A stretch of DNA of 64,000 nt from Leucaena leucocephala (Eukaryota; Streptophyta; Magnoliopsida; Fabales; Fabaceae), in assembly GCA_037074615.1 (NCBI GenBank), contig CM073527.1, forward strand, positions 4,614,848 to 4,678,847, in the 5' to 3' direction. The notes under the pieces were generated by a model that saw only the letters and a program-made list of their open reading frames with translations, was not told the DNA's origin and made no database searches. Each line of letters starts with the position of its first letter. Positions within the stretch are counted from its first letter, which is position 1. This document shows, piece after piece, positions 1 to 12,560 of the stretch. The translations under genes were made by a program, and so were the position numbers.

Positions 1-756
1 GAACAGTATACGTCGTGTTCAATTGAAATTTTAGTTCTGAGTATTGGACGTGTTTGCTCGGTCAATATGAGATTGTGAACCCAAAGTTTGATTTATGCCT
101 ATCTCTTTCAAACCCGTAGTGGCATAAGCTTCTTCATCAACATCTTGTTGATGGTTTTTTCTTGTTGCGACGTCACTATTGCGAGGATTTTTCATTGGGT
201 GTATCACTTGCTCATGTTCTGTTGAAGGATCTTCAACGTTGTGTTTGTGGTTGGATATTTATGTTACAATGGGTATTGTAATAGTTGTATATGAGGTTTA
301 TATGCCATGTCTTCTGAACTCTCTTAAAAGCCAGTGTCTATATGTTGTTGTCATGTGTCTGCTATCATTTATTGTGTCATTACGTGACTGAACTCATCTG
401 CTTATTTAATAAATTGATTATTTTATCAAAAAAAAGAAAATATATTATATATTCAATCAGTTCATGCATATATTTTTCTTTTTTCAATTTTTTTTCTTGT
501 GAAGTAGCCTTGAGCAAAGGCATGCCAAAGGTCTAAACCTCAAATTTCTATGAACTGGCCAGCTGACTTGTAATCAAGGAAAAATAAGTGCTCAGAGTAC
601 TTTTTCACAACTTCTCCGAATGCGAGAATTAAAAAGCAATTTAAAATAGATGTGAAAATTCAGAATTTGGAAGAAATGAAACTTATTGATGCTTCCCCCA
701 CATACAATTTTGTTTGTAACATTTCTAGGCCAACTTTATATGCATACACAGACTCA
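1..756. other. Unassigned left edge, possible 3' end of something upstream
   Basis: Bases 1-400 are less AT-rich than what follows and end in an AATAAA-like signal near 410 and an A-run near 428-437. This could be the last exon or 3' UTR of a gene or retroelement starting left of the window. Short ORFs here match nothing I recognise. From 440 to 756 I see only AT-rich sequence. Confidence 0.25.
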
Positions 757-2041
757 TACTACAAACAAATAGATATTTTATAATGATTATTTAATAGCAT
801 TTCTAGTGATTTTAACCACTAGGAAAAAAAAGTTTTCTAGTGGTTGAGCCAACTGTTTAAAAAAAGTTTTCTAGTGGTTGGCCCAATAGCTAAAAAATCT
901 AGTGCTAGAAACATGTTTCTAGCTATTCTAGACAACCACTACACATAGTGGTCAAAACGTTTTAATATTTTTAGCAGTTCAGTAAAATGATAAAACAAAC
1001 ATAGTAGGAGAAGCCAAAGGGATGACGTTATTAGCAGTTCCCTGAACTACTACAGAGTGCATGGTGGCTGTTGGGAGACAAAATTTTCATGATAACACCA
1101 GAATTTCTAGTGATTGGGAACCGTTAGAAATGTAGCTTCAAGATATGAATTTTTAAAATTTTGGTCCCGCGTTTAGTCTCCACATTTAAATTCTTTCATA
1201 GATTTGTTATTTTCTAACAGTTATAAAACTGCTAAAAAGTTCATTCCAAGTGGGAAAAAATAAAAATCTATTTTTTTATTATTATAAAATATAATATTAT
1301 TAATTAGGAAACTATTAGATATATTATATGAGATGATTATATTGATATGTGTATTAGCAATGTATTCCAAGTTGTATATAAAAATATATTGTGATAAATA
1401 ATAAGTAATTAAATTATTATTCTATCATATGAGTTTAATTTAGTTTGTCAAGCAAATTGAGTTAGAGATGCAAGAATTGGATATGTGATAGTTTGTAGGA
1501 TTGAACTTCAATTTATAAGTTAAAAAATTGGTTAGACTGGGTGAGATGAAGAAAGAAAATTTGAAAGAAGAAAATATAAATATGTTAGTAAACTACATAT
1601 GAAAATAAATAAAGATGTATAAAGTAAATAAAGCCTTACCATGTAAAGAAAAAATGATGAGGAGAAGGAGAGAAGAAGGAATTTTAAGGAAAGATTTGAA
1701 GGAGAGGAAATGGAGGAAAAGGAACATGGGAGTGAATGAATTAGGGGTGAATTAGTATTTATAGAGGTCTGAGAAGCATTTCTGGTGGTTTTGCTTATTG
1801 CTAGTGGTTTTGTGCATTTCTAGTGGTTTCATTATTGAGACAATCTCTAATGCTTCTTAGAACCACTAGAAATGCAAAACAATTAATTTTTAAAAAATTA
1901 AATCAATTTTGATTTATTTATACATATTTAATTTATGTATAAAAAGAAATTATTACATGAATAATAGAGATCAATGATTATATTATTCTTGATCATCATC
2001 CTGCCTATAAAGAGTAACTAAAAAAATTATTATTAAGATTA

Positions 2042-2960
2042 TTAAATATATTTAAGAAAAAATTGAGTACTATTTAATTTAATAAAATAAATATACCTAA
2101 CAATCGCTAAATTATCGCCTTCTTGAGGGAAGAAGTCTTCAAAATACGTTGGTTGGAAGGGTTCATAAGTAATGTCATCATCACCCATGTCATAAAGATG
2201 ATGAGGCATGAAGTGAACGACCATATTCCAGTCTTTATGCTTCTCATTGTGCATATAATAAACCTAGTGTGCCTCAGACACACAAATATATAGCTCGTCA
2301 ACTTCAGATTCCTCATTATGAATAAGTTTAGATAAATTGATAGAGGTGATACTCAAGTGGTTAGTGTTGAGTCCCCGTAAAGTTGTCATGTTTGCCCACA
2401 AGCACTTAAACAGTGTTACAGTGAAAAGCTAGTAACTTAACTCAATGATGTCAATCAGCTTTACATAGTAATTGACACCTCTAAAATGCATAGGCGTCAC
2501 TACTGCTAGCATAACATCTCATCCCAAATGTGCCACAAACTCTAGAGTTTTGTGGGAGCAACCCTAATCACGTGCAGCAGTATAGAACTTGAACTCGTTG
2601 ACATTATCCAATGTATACCTTCTTGCATGATCTAATGGACCGAGGGAAAGGGTTCTGATTTCATCTGCATATGGGGCTGAGATCATTACATATTCGGCGT
2701 GTGAACCATTCAGGGAACTCTCTGTAGAATTTATTCTCAATCTCAATCAAACACATTTGCCCTCGTAGTTGCCGCTTGAGAAAGTTTCTAAACTTACTAC
2801 AATGAAGTGTAACTTGTTAGAGTCAATGAGGAATACATATAAAGTATAAAAGTTGGTGAGCGCATGATACTTATTGCATGAACATTTCGCTTGGCTGTAA
2901 TTTATCAAGTAGCATCGACGTTTCAAGCAGTTGGCAACCGCTAGAAACATCGCACTTGGA
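2042..2960 (-). pseudogene. CACTA transposase (TNP2-type) C-terminal fragment, DUF4216-like
   Basis: On the minus strand the translation shows recognisable blocks of the TNP2-type CACTA protein C-terminus. Around 2564-2746 there is a segment with LSLGPLDHARRYTLDNVNEF, like the 'LS.GP...V.SY.GY.VNG..FHT..R' region before DUF4216. Around 2330-2480 there is TLRGLNTNHLSITSINLSKL, and at 2107-2254 a YYMHNEKHKDWNMVV...LYDMGDDD block typical of the DUF4216 end. The reading frame is broken by stops, for example just before YYMHNEK. The same blocks occur on the + strand at 23.5-24.37 kb in element 2. Non-functional relic. Confidence 0.8.
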
Positions 2961-2964
2961 GGGA

Positions 2965-4655
2965 AAAAGCTTTTATGAATTTTTGGATAATATATTAAGT
3001 TAAAATCGTAATAACCAATTGTAGCTTAAAATTACGCAAAAAATTATACATGTTAGAAAGTATGTTTTGATTATGACAAATGGTAAAATCTTTTTTAGTA
3101 ATGTTAAAATGTCAAATGAAATCCTTAATAGTTTTATAATACTTTTGAGAAAATGATTTTAAAGCTTTAACAAATATGGGAGAAAATGAATATTTTCACA
3201 AGATTGATTAATTACATGTTTTGATTATACCAAATGTGATTCAAGTTGCTTCTATGTCAATACTGTTATTTTAATGATTTACTGAATTAATCGATTAGGT
3301 AATCGATTAATATAAATTAAGGCATTAATTAATTGACTGTCTGAAATGTTTTATATTCACTTTTTATTAGTTAATAGATTAGTCAATTAATTAAACAATC
3401 AATCGACTAATGAATGTCCATTAATCGATTGATCATTCGATTAATATAAAGTCATTGCTCTCTGAAATTTAAAACATAAGTCAATTAATCGACTAGTTAA
3501 TCAAATAATCTAAATTAATGCATTAACTTTTCAATTAATCAGTTCAGAATCATTTTGTAAAAAATTAAATCTGAATGCATTAATCAATTGGTTAATTGAT
3601 TAACTTACAATAATTGATTGTTCGATTAATATGTTTTGAAAATCTTTCTTTGTCAATTTTTCCAAAGACATTAATCGACTAAGGATTCGATTAATCAATT
3701 AACTGTTCGATTAATGTGTTTTGAAAATCTTTCTATGTCAATTCCTCTAGAGATATTAAGCAACTAAGAATTCAATTAATTTATATTAATAGATTAGTTG
3801 TTTTATTAACTTCATATATTTTAATGATACTTCTCTATTTACACTAAAACTACTTGTATCTCTCCAAGCTATATATGTTTGATTCAAATCTAAAATATAT
3901 TTATGTTTATTATCATTGTTTATTATAAATCATTTGAAAAACTTATCTTATCAAATTATATTAATATAGAGGAACTATGAAGAAGGCATTGGAAGAAGAA
4001 GGTATTAATCGACTATAAATTGGACTAATAAAGTTCAAGAATCAAGGAATGAATCAAACTCTTCATTGAGTAAACAAATGAGTGAAGGAATAGCAAAAGG
4101 AGAACATGATGATCGATAAATCAACTCAAATATGTTTATTTTACTGAATTAATCGATCAATTACAATTAATCGATTAATCTCTTCATTTTTCACTACTCA
4201 GTCCTGATATGTGTCAACATAGGTTGAGTATTTTAACCATATCTCAAAATCTACTTATCCTATTGAGGTGAAACTTAATTCATATGAAACTAGACTCAAA
4301 ATGCAGTTCAATGAAATTAATTCCATCACCAAAGAGTCTCATATGAGGGAGATATGTCATTCGCAATATGGAACATAGGATTAACACTTTGGCCATGATT
4401 TCTACTCACTAAATTGATTATATCTTTCCATCTACAATGAATTTTAGAGTCAAACTTGGTTAAAAAGTAGACATAGAGATATTTTTTAGGATAGGTCATT
4501 TTAGATGTTTAGAGTTAAACTGAGGAAGTTATGATAATTGAAGCTAACTATTGTTCTTGAACTTAGATAATTAAAAGATGGAAGAAAGTCAAGTGCTACA
4601 CAATTATTACTAGAACTTCTCTTGATTGTATCAAACTTCATTTAAAGTATCTAAA
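2965..4655. repeat. ATTAATCGATT-rich insert inside CACTA element 1
   Basis: This stretch has no counterpart in element 2 and separates the two homologous ends of element 1. From about 3270 to 4175 it is crowded with near-copies of the palindrome ATTAATCGATTAAT (TTAATCGATTAAT, AATCGATTAATAT and similar). Two segments near 3052 and 3215 both read TTTTGATTATxxCAAATG, an internal duplication. It looks like an inserted repeat, possibly part of an LTR, but I see no clear LTR ends, primer-binding site or protein domain. Confidence 0.45.
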
Positions 4656-4820
4656 GACATGATTAGAAAGTCAAGTTGTTTTTAAACCACTAGAAATGTG
4701 GTCAAATGGGTTAGAATTCCTACCGGTTTATCCCATAACCTCTTGAAATCATATGAGTTTCTGGCGGTCCACATGAACCGCTAGAAACTAATAGTTGCTA
4801 AAACAAGTTTTTTTGTAGTG

Positions 4821-6407
4821 ACGTATCTTAAATTCTATGCTTTTCTTGAATATGGGAATTAGAACTTGAGTTTTCATTCCATTATAATTTCTAGGTTGAG
4901 TAGTTTGCATTTGGGTATAAGTTTCTTTGGTATTTCTCTCAGCATCAAATGTCATCAGGACTAAAGGGGATTGGGTTTTAGCAAAAAAAGTGAGTCCCTC
5001 ACAATATGTGGAACTAAGATTCAAATTTTTATTATGAGAGATATACTCACATTTAGTATCTAACATTGCCTTTAATAAAAAGATATATTTACTTGAAAAT
5101 ATGTCATTGTGCCTCCAATAGTTAAAGGAGATTTGGAATTTTTTATGTATGACTATATTGTCACTTTTGGCCATATGTCTAGAGAAGTAAATAGTTGTGT
5201 AGATTAGCTGGTTCACTATGTACATTATCTAGATGATGAAGTTATTACCATAAATACCTCTGTTAAGTGTAGTAGGCCATATGGGAAGTAGAATTTGAGT
5301 CACTATTCCACTATGACATGGTTTCTAGGTTGAGTTTAATTTGCATTATAGGCATGAGTTCCTGAGCTCCCTAATAGCTACCTCATAGGCCTAGATATAT
5401 AGGCCTTTAGTTCCTTATTTCTTGCTCTTGTATACTTAACGTAGAAGCTATATAATTAATTTATAGAAATTAAAAAAATTAGTTAAATTAGTTATTTGCT
5501 TTTGAATTGTATGTTGTATTTCCTAAAATATCATCTTTAATTATTGTATTTGAATTGTACCACTTAATAAAAGCTCCTTTAATATATAAAATCAAGAGGG
5601 ATGGTTTGAAAGAAAAAATATAAAATTGAGAGACAAAGTTAATTTAGACCATATTTTTTTACCAAAGTAATTTAACCCTTTGACTAGTTTCTATATTTAG
5701 GATAGAAGAGAGTATTAAGGAAAAAAGGAACATAATTAAGTAAATACATAGCAAGTAATTAATTACAAGGAAATTACCAAATTACTTAGTTTATATTGCA
5801 AAAAAAAAATTGTTTACAGCTATTTTTATCTTTTATAATTGAGGATGATCTTGACTTCAAATAGTGTTTTGCTATTAACAAGATGAAAACTATAAGTGGA
5901 AGAGAAACCATATGAGTGGACACATTAAGAGTCACAAAATTTCTAACGTCCTCAAAATTATTGCATAAAACAAAGGCCACCCTGAATTATAATTTGTCCT
6001 TATTATTACTAATATCCCCATAAAATTATTGGCACTAAATTATTGTCTTGGTTGTGATATTGTATTGGATAGTTTCTTTACTATAATTTTCCTATGAAAG
6101 AAATGTCATTTTCTATCAAAAATCTCCCTATTCGGTTTTATTCATATTTTGGTTTATTGGTTTGATTCAACTGCTTTTTTATCCAATACAGTGGATTATA
6201 TATTTATATATGATATCCTATGCATCAGATTTGTCTCTCCTAACTGTAAAATATTCAAGTCAATTGATTATATTATGAATACGAAAAAGATAAATAAATA
6301 TATTACTCTTATAATCTTTAATATATGATCTAATTGGAAAGTATATCTTAGTTATAAATATAAGACATATTTTTTATATTTATCAACTTTTCCAAAATTC
6401 CCCTATA
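4821..6407. other. Intergenic, contains an ancient internal duplication and a dispersed repeat
   Basis: A segment near 4850-4925 (GGGAATTAGAACTTGAGTTT...TCTAGGTTGAGTAGTTTGCAT) is repeated in diverged form near 5283-5360 (GGGAAGTAGAATTTGAGTCA...TCTAGGTTGAGTTTAATTTGCA). A 145-codon minus-strand ORF (4788-5225) spans the first copy but matches no family I know and runs into the CACTA terminus. The part from about 6290 to 6407 is the left piece of a dispersed repeat interrupted by the next element. Confidence 0.35.
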
Positions 6408-7479
6408 CACTTCTAGAAAAAATGCTTTTCATGGTGCTACTTTAGAGCAGTTATCCTAAAAACTTTGTAAGAAAAGGCAATGACATTTTTGTAAACAGTT
6501 GGCTGTTAAAAAAACTTTTCACCACAGTTAAAACCATCGTGAAAAACACATAAAGGTGTTTTTCTTTAAAAACACCGTGGAAAGAAGTCCAACCCAGTAA
6601 AAAAAACTCGATTAGACAAAAAGGTTATCATGGCATTTTTATAAATGTAGTGGTTAGTAATTAGCACGGCTTTTACAAAAAATCACTATAAAAAGTAATC
6701 CAAATTTTAAAAAACCCTATTGCGATTATAGTTTTGCTTTCACTTTTTTACATCCGTTGTGGTCCCTTTTGTCTGATTCACCACCGTAGACCTCCACGAA
6801 GTTGATTGTTCGCATTTTCCTTTTATTTTCAGTGCCTAATCTCCTGTAGTTAATGTCACCATTGTTCATCGTCATTCTCGCTGTAAGTCATCATTTTCCT
6901 TTGTCATTTGCTCATTTTTATTATTTTTTTTGTTGTTTGTTATTTATAAATTATAATAGATCATATGGGCTATCTTCCTTTTATTAAAGATTTTATTTTT
7001 GTAGTGTTTGGATTGTTATATTGGTTTCTATTTGTTTATGGGTGTATTTTTTGTGAATTTTGAGAAATAATACATTGTGATTGGAACTTTTTGTTGTTAA
7101 TTGGCTTTTTCAATACATTGGTTCCTATTTATTTTCTATTTGTTCAATACATTGTGAAAGTTTTATAGTGCTTATTTATTCATTGACTCCTATTTGTTTA
7201 TTCAATATTTTTTGTTGTTAATACATTGTTAATTATTTGTAGTGTTTGGCATTATTGTTTTATTTTTTGTTTGAGCAATGCAATTATTATTTAGGAAAGT
7301 TATAAATTAAGTTAAAAGTTTTAGTCAACAAGGAACTTGATTCGCAAGTTTGATGGATTTGGTTATCATTTAATTTGGGATTATTTATATTTAAGGGGAA
7401 ACACAAAATTTGTATAACATATAAAAGGTCAGTATATTCCTTTTAATTTGACAACTATGATAAATAATGATGTAGAATA

Positions 7480-9175
7480 ATTGATTGTAGTTGGATGAAA
7501 GTTAGGAGAAGTACTGAGGAATATGAAGATGGGGTAGAAATATTTCTTAAATTTGTTTAGATAAATGCTTATAAGAAAAGTGATGAGTTGTATTTTTGTG
7601 CTTATGTCAATTGTTTAAACAATAATTGATTGTCTATTATTGATATAAGATAGCGTCTTATATGTGACAGGATAAATTTAAGATATACAAATTAGATTTG
7701 ACATGGTGAAATTAGAAAGACTCCCTTGAATACAAAAGAGGAAGTTTTGAATGATAACTTTAGGAATAGAATTTTGAATGTGTTTTGTGATGTTGGAGCT
7801 GAGTCATTTCTATAGTTCTTTTCGATATGTCTTTTCGATATGTGAAAGTTTACTAAGTGATGTTGAGATGTCATTGTACTTAGGGAGTAAAGATGAGTAC
7901 ACAAGGTTGAAATTCCTGTTACGATTGAGGAATTTGAAATCGAGAAATGGTTTGACCGATTCTAGTTTGACATAATTGCTCGAGTTGTTGAGTGATGTGC
8001 TTCCTATAGGCAATACACTTCTAAAAAGAATGTACGAGGTAAAGAAAATACTGTGTCTAATAGCTTTATTCTATAAGAAGATATATGTGTATCCTAACGA
8101 CTGCATACTTACAGAAATGAGTATGAAGAGCCGAATAAGTGCCCCAAATGTGGTACTTCAAGATAAAAAATAAAGAAAGATAGTGATGATTATGATGAGA
8201 TTACCAAAGGCTTGCCTTCAAAGGTGTTGTGGTATCTTCCAATAATATCACGTTTAAGCATTTGTTTGCTAAAGCCACAGATGCAAAGAACTTGAGATAA
8301 CATTCCAAATGGAAAAATAAACAATAGACAACTTTATCACTCAACTGATTCTCCTCAATCTTCTTTAATCTTCCATATTGGCAAAGTGTTCAAGTGAGAC
8401 ACAGTTTAAATGTCATGCATGTGGAGAAAAACTTTTGTGAGCCTTGTTGGCACGCTTCTGCATATAAGTGAAAAAAAGTAAAGATAGGATTAATTCTAGA
8501 CAAGACTTAGCTGAAATGGGAATAAGAGCACATTTACATCCACAACAAAGAGATGGTAATAAGAGAGTTTATATGTACCCAGTGGCACACACATATCCAA
8601 ATATGAGAAAATAAGCTTATGTGAGTGTTTGTATAGTATTAAGGTTCCACAAGGGTATTCATCGAATTTTAGAAAGTTTATTTCAATGCAAGATTTGAAG
8701 ATAACAAGTATAAAGTCTCACGATTGCCACATGTTGAGGCAACAATTATTACCAGTGGCTATTTGAGGCATTTTCAAAGATGATGTGAGGAATAATATTA
8801 CTAGATTTTGTATGTTCTTAAATGTTGTTTACAGAAAAGTAATTGATCCTACTGAGTTTGATGAATTGGAAAATGGAAGTTATGTTATCCTCTCTCAGTT
8901 GGAGATACACTTTCCTCTCTCATTCATCTGGTATATGAAATTAGACTTTGTGGCCCTATGAGTTTAAGGAGGATGTCCTATTTGAGAGATACACAAAAAA
9001 TCCTTATAGGATACTCTAAAAATCCTTAGCTACCCAAGGTATCAATTGTTAAGAGATATGTAGTTTATGAGGCAATTAAGTTTTGTAACTCATATCTTGA
9101 TGGTGTAAAGGCAATTGAACTTCCTCAATCTCGGTATGATCAGGGGAGAAAAATAAGGAAACTTGGGGTACCAAA
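7480..9175 (+). pseudogene. TNP2-type CACTA transposase relic
   Basis: The N-terminal transposase-associated domain is visible at about 7480-7620 (IDCSWMKVRRSTEEYEDGVE, then a stop, then a Cys-containing block). At about 7830-8170 there are the blocks preceding the catalytic region: LLSDVLPIGNTLLKRMYEVKK and YPNDCIL, typical of the TNP2 family ('LLLELLSDxLPEGNTLPxSxYEAKK...CPNDCxLY'). At about 8840-9140 there is a DUF4218-like portion with DPTEFDELENGSYVILSQLE and, further on, IVKRYVVYEAIKFCNSYLDG. Several stops and frame changes separate the blocks. It would have cut and pasted the element in the nucleus when intact. Confidence 0.8.
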
Positions 9176-9432
9176 GTGAAGTCCATGTCTTTTGAAGTGG
9201 TAATGCAAGCACATCTTTATATTTTGAACAATAAAGATAAAATTATGCCTTACTTGGATGCTTAGGAATATGAACCCAAGAAAGAGCAATATATAACTAG
9301 CTAATCAGCACAACAAGTCATTTACAGATGGTTCAAGAAAGAAGTACTAAAGGATGACAATCCTTTTGAGATAATATAAAGGCTACCTATAGGGCATTGT
9401 TTTGAGGTTGTGTTAGGAAGGATATGACATAA

Positions 9433-9696
9433 ATGGTTATTTTTATTAAACAAAATCCCAAGATGATAAAAGTATTATGCAAAATAGTGGGTGACGGTTG
9501 TAGCAAAGCGAAACATTTTGCTAGTTCAAAAGATAAAATGCCAAAATTGGCATCCATGCCATATTATGGAGTGAATGAAGATATTTGGGAAGTTAATTAC
9601 TCCAAGTTTCAAGTTCTAGTCTTCAAATATAAGTGGGTTAATAGTAATACTATGCAAGTAGAGAAAAAAATTGAATTCATTTCAGTCAATCTTTAG
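9433..9696 (+). pseudogene. DUF4216-like domain of the CACTA transposase
   Basis: An 87-codon open stretch reads ...HFASSKDKMPKLASMPYYGV, NEDIWEVNYSKFQVLVFKYKW and ends EFISVNL. This matches the pattern of the C-terminal DUF4216 region of TNP2-type proteins ('ASxxD..P....YYG.L.DIIEL.Y....VVLFKC.W..V'). It continues the relic upstream after a frame break. The methionine at its start is not a real start; the domain is an internal fragment. Confidence 0.7.
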
Positions 9697-10199
9697 AGAG
9701 TTAGATTATGATATAAAGACAATAGGTAAAAATAGGGCATTATTTAACAGTTATATCGGTCATATAGTACACTATAAGATTAGCATCTCCTATGCCAATT
9801 AGAGGTGGTAGACCAGAAAGACAAGGATATGGGTTTGAAGGATATTTTGGTACATTTTTAATTCTATATTTCATCTAACTATTTTAGTTATTAATGACTT
9901 TTATCCTTTATTACAACTTCATTTTATTTATTTTTTGCACTTAACTGTAGCAATATTTTGATATTCTCGTAACAACAAAGATGAGGCATCATATCTTAAA
10001 GCAATGCAATGAATAGTAGAGACTTTAAGTCTAACCTTGCAAATGATTACCTTCGAGGAAGTAAGATGGGTGAGAATCCAAAGGACACATAACCCAATGT
10101 TAGTAATGAAAAATGGACAGTTTCTTCAACGATGAGAAGAGGCTACTTATAAAGTTTTATATATGTAAACTTACATTTTAATTAGCTTAGATAGCAATG

Positions 10200-10900
10200 A
10201 ATTTACATTTTAATTAACCAATGTAACTTTGTTTCATTTTCATAGGTTGTGACTAACAAGAATTAGGAAATAGCCAAGAAGAATGTGTACAAGCATTATA
10301 TGTCTCAAGGGGGTTACAACGATCTAGAAAGCAAAAGTTTCATACTGCGTAGCAAGCTGCTATATCGGACCCTACTAGAGTTAGGAAAACCAACCAATGT
10401 TCATCTCAACAATAAAAATGGAAAGCGGCGAGGATTAAATAAGGATAGTAGATCACTCCAGATGTTACTACTATTACTAAGAGGATTTTAAGTAATTAAT
10501 TTAAAAGTAAGAATTTAGACATGATTACATGTTGTTCAGTTATTTTAAATTGGTTACTTCTATGTTATAGTATGCACTGGAGGACAAGCTACCCAAGGAT
10601 CTTTCGTTCCAAAAAAAATGAATGAATATCTTAGAGATAGCTATTTGGAGGTCTGACCACCTAGGTCGAGTAAGAGGTTCCCCTAAAGGAAATATTCAAA
10701 AAGAGTCTTTTGGCTTCGCACAAGAAGACAAGTATAGTCTCTATTAGACATATTGTCCAAAGACAAGCTCCAAAAGTTTTGAAATAAACTTACTACACAA
10801 CATCAAGCGGAGATGCAAAAGATACGCTAGGAGATGGATGTCAGACTTAATCAAGGCATCAAGCTATGATGATGATGGGCTTCCCCACTGTTGTCCAATT
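10200..10900 (+). pseudogene. Plant Ptta/En/Spm-type domain relic in CACTA element 3
   Basis: Around 10270-10490 the + strand encodes NVYKHYMSQGGYNDLESKSF followed by a Lys/Arg-rich block. This resembles the conserved region of the second protein carried by many plant CACTA elements ('...H..SRGGYxxLE..L...K.....WK.AR.KK.G..T...'). The rest, up to about 10900, is too decayed to follow in one frame. I cannot point to a start or stop of the original gene. Confidence 0.5.
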
Positions 10901-11944
10901 TTTAGAGGTTATAAATATCCACTTCTTTCAAGGGATATTTAAAATGTATTTTGTTTCGGGTAATTTCTTTCATACTTTTAGGGTTCTTCTATAGTGACAA
11001 GTGGTAAGGGCAACAACAATAAGGAGAAGTTTGTCTCCCAACCATCTGACCCTGACCCTGACTAGATTGAAGACAAGGGGTAAACATATGGTCTCTTCAT
11101 TCTGATAGACAAAGGGACGACTAAAACCCTTGCTCCTTGGGGTACAGTATACGCGGCTGCCACAACAATTCACCATAAGATAATCCAAAGGACAAAGCGA
11201 AGGTGACAATACATAATATCAAGCGAAGTTGACTGTACATAATATCAAAGAAGGTTTTGGCACTACACCAGTTCCCTGCCCCACTGACGAGGTCCATATA
11301 TTTGACGATGCTCTAGGGCATTTTCTTATGTAGCCAACATCTTTGATCAAAAAGAAGAAGGTGGTCACATAAGAGCCAAAATCAAATAAGGTGCTAGAGA
11401 AGCCAACATTTAAGGAGGTGTCACAGAAGCTGATGTCAAAGAAGGAGATCAAAGACAAGCTCAAACCTTTTCGTCGGACCATATCCTTGATATTTGACAA
11501 TATGGTAACTTTTCATACTATGGAAAATGATATGAAGGAAGCACTTAGTTTCACAATTCCATCAGGGATTTTGAGTACAAATAATCTGTATAAATTTACT
11601 TTAAACAGGAATAACATAATACAATTCCTACATATTCATATACTGGATTAAGCTATCATCCAGTTATCCATATTGTAAGTTACAAATTTATTTTAATACT
11701 TTATACTTTATCATAGGCACATTAACCCCTTTCTCTTTTGAACAATAGCCACTTCTATCGCAAATGCTAGGACGAAGAAAAAGGAGACATATATGGCTTT
11801 ATGTGTAGGAATTGAAGGATGATGTACATGTTGGATGTCATGACCCAAATCAAGAGGACGATGTATTTTACATCTTATATTAAAAGGTAAGTATACTTTT
11901 ATATTTGGCACACATATATACATATTATAATAAAATCATCTATG

Positions 11945-12560
11945 ATGTGGTTGATATTTTGTAGTATGCATTAACTCTACTAGTCATTGCCCCTCAATAT
12001 AATGTTGTTTATTGGTTCGATTCAATGTTTGGGCAACCTTATCCCAAGATCGTATACATTGTCAACATGTGAGTTTTTGCTTATAGATTTATTAAGCATA
12101 AAATTTAGCATGCTATATAATATCTTTTTTTCAATTGGCGATAGGGTTGTTCAAGACGTCAATTTTTTCAAAGCGCATACACATGGTATTAATCCTACAT
12201 GGATTTTTCCTAAAATAAGTTATTTTTAACTAATTAAGTTTTATTTTTATAAATTTATTAAGTATAAAGTTTAATATTCCCTAATGTGCTCTATATTTTT
12301 TTTATTTTATTAGTATTGCCATCGACCTAACAATGTTGAATGTGGATACTATATGATCTGCTACATATACAAAATTATTGAGATATGGCTAATGGAGAAA
12401 TTATATGAGGTATGAAGATGACATGATTAATATTTGGTTATTCTTCAATTTATTCACATCTTTAATACTTACCTATTACTTCTAATTTAGAGTCGTTTGA
12501 TAACAACTTGAGCTATGAAAAGGACCTAATCGACTCAATGAGAGATGATTTGATAAGAAC
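11945..12560 (+). pseudogene. Ulp1-like (C48) cysteine protease relic in CACTA element 3
   Basis: Near 11970-12030 the + strand reads LTLLVIAPQYNVVYWFDSM, matching the 'HW.L.VI.P....VYWFDSL' block of Ulp1-type proteases carried by plant CACTA elements. Near 12310-12390 it reads QYCHRPNNVECGYYMICYIY, matching the 'Q....ECGYYVM.YM..I' block that holds the catalytic cysteine (the C of ECGYY). The blocks are separated by intron-like AT-rich DNA or decay. Intact members of this group are desumoylase-like proteins of unclear role in transposition. This copy cannot be functional: I see no intact frame joining the two blocks. Confidence 0.7.

Larger units (their letters stand above)
757..4820 (-). 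mobile_element. CACTA (En/Spm) element 1, family I, internally deleted
   Basis: The right end reads ...TTTTTTTGTAGTG (ending 4820), the reverse complement of a CACTACAAAAAAA terminus. The left end reads TACTACAAACAAATAG, a one-base variant of CACTA. Both ends align with the reverse complement of the element at 17113-25574: 757-2960 matches about 23.4-25.57 kb and 4660-4820 matches 17113-17.27 kb. The element is therefore the same family in opposite orientation with most of its middle missing. Subterminal regions carry many copies of TTTCTAGTGGTT-like motifs in both orientations, as expected for CACTA transposase-binding arrays. No 3-bp target duplication is visible (tca/acg), so the element is old or an end is rearranged. 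Confidence 0.85.

Noticed and set aside
2965..4655. Complete LTR retrotransposon
   Set aside because: No pair of direct LTRs, primer-binding site, polypurine tract or gag/pol domain is visible; kept as a repeat of unknown type.
4788..5225. 145-codon open frame on the minus strand
   Set aside because: It begins outside and runs into the terminus of CACTA element 1, has no family resemblance I can name, and similar-length frames occur by chance; only its internal repeat is reported.
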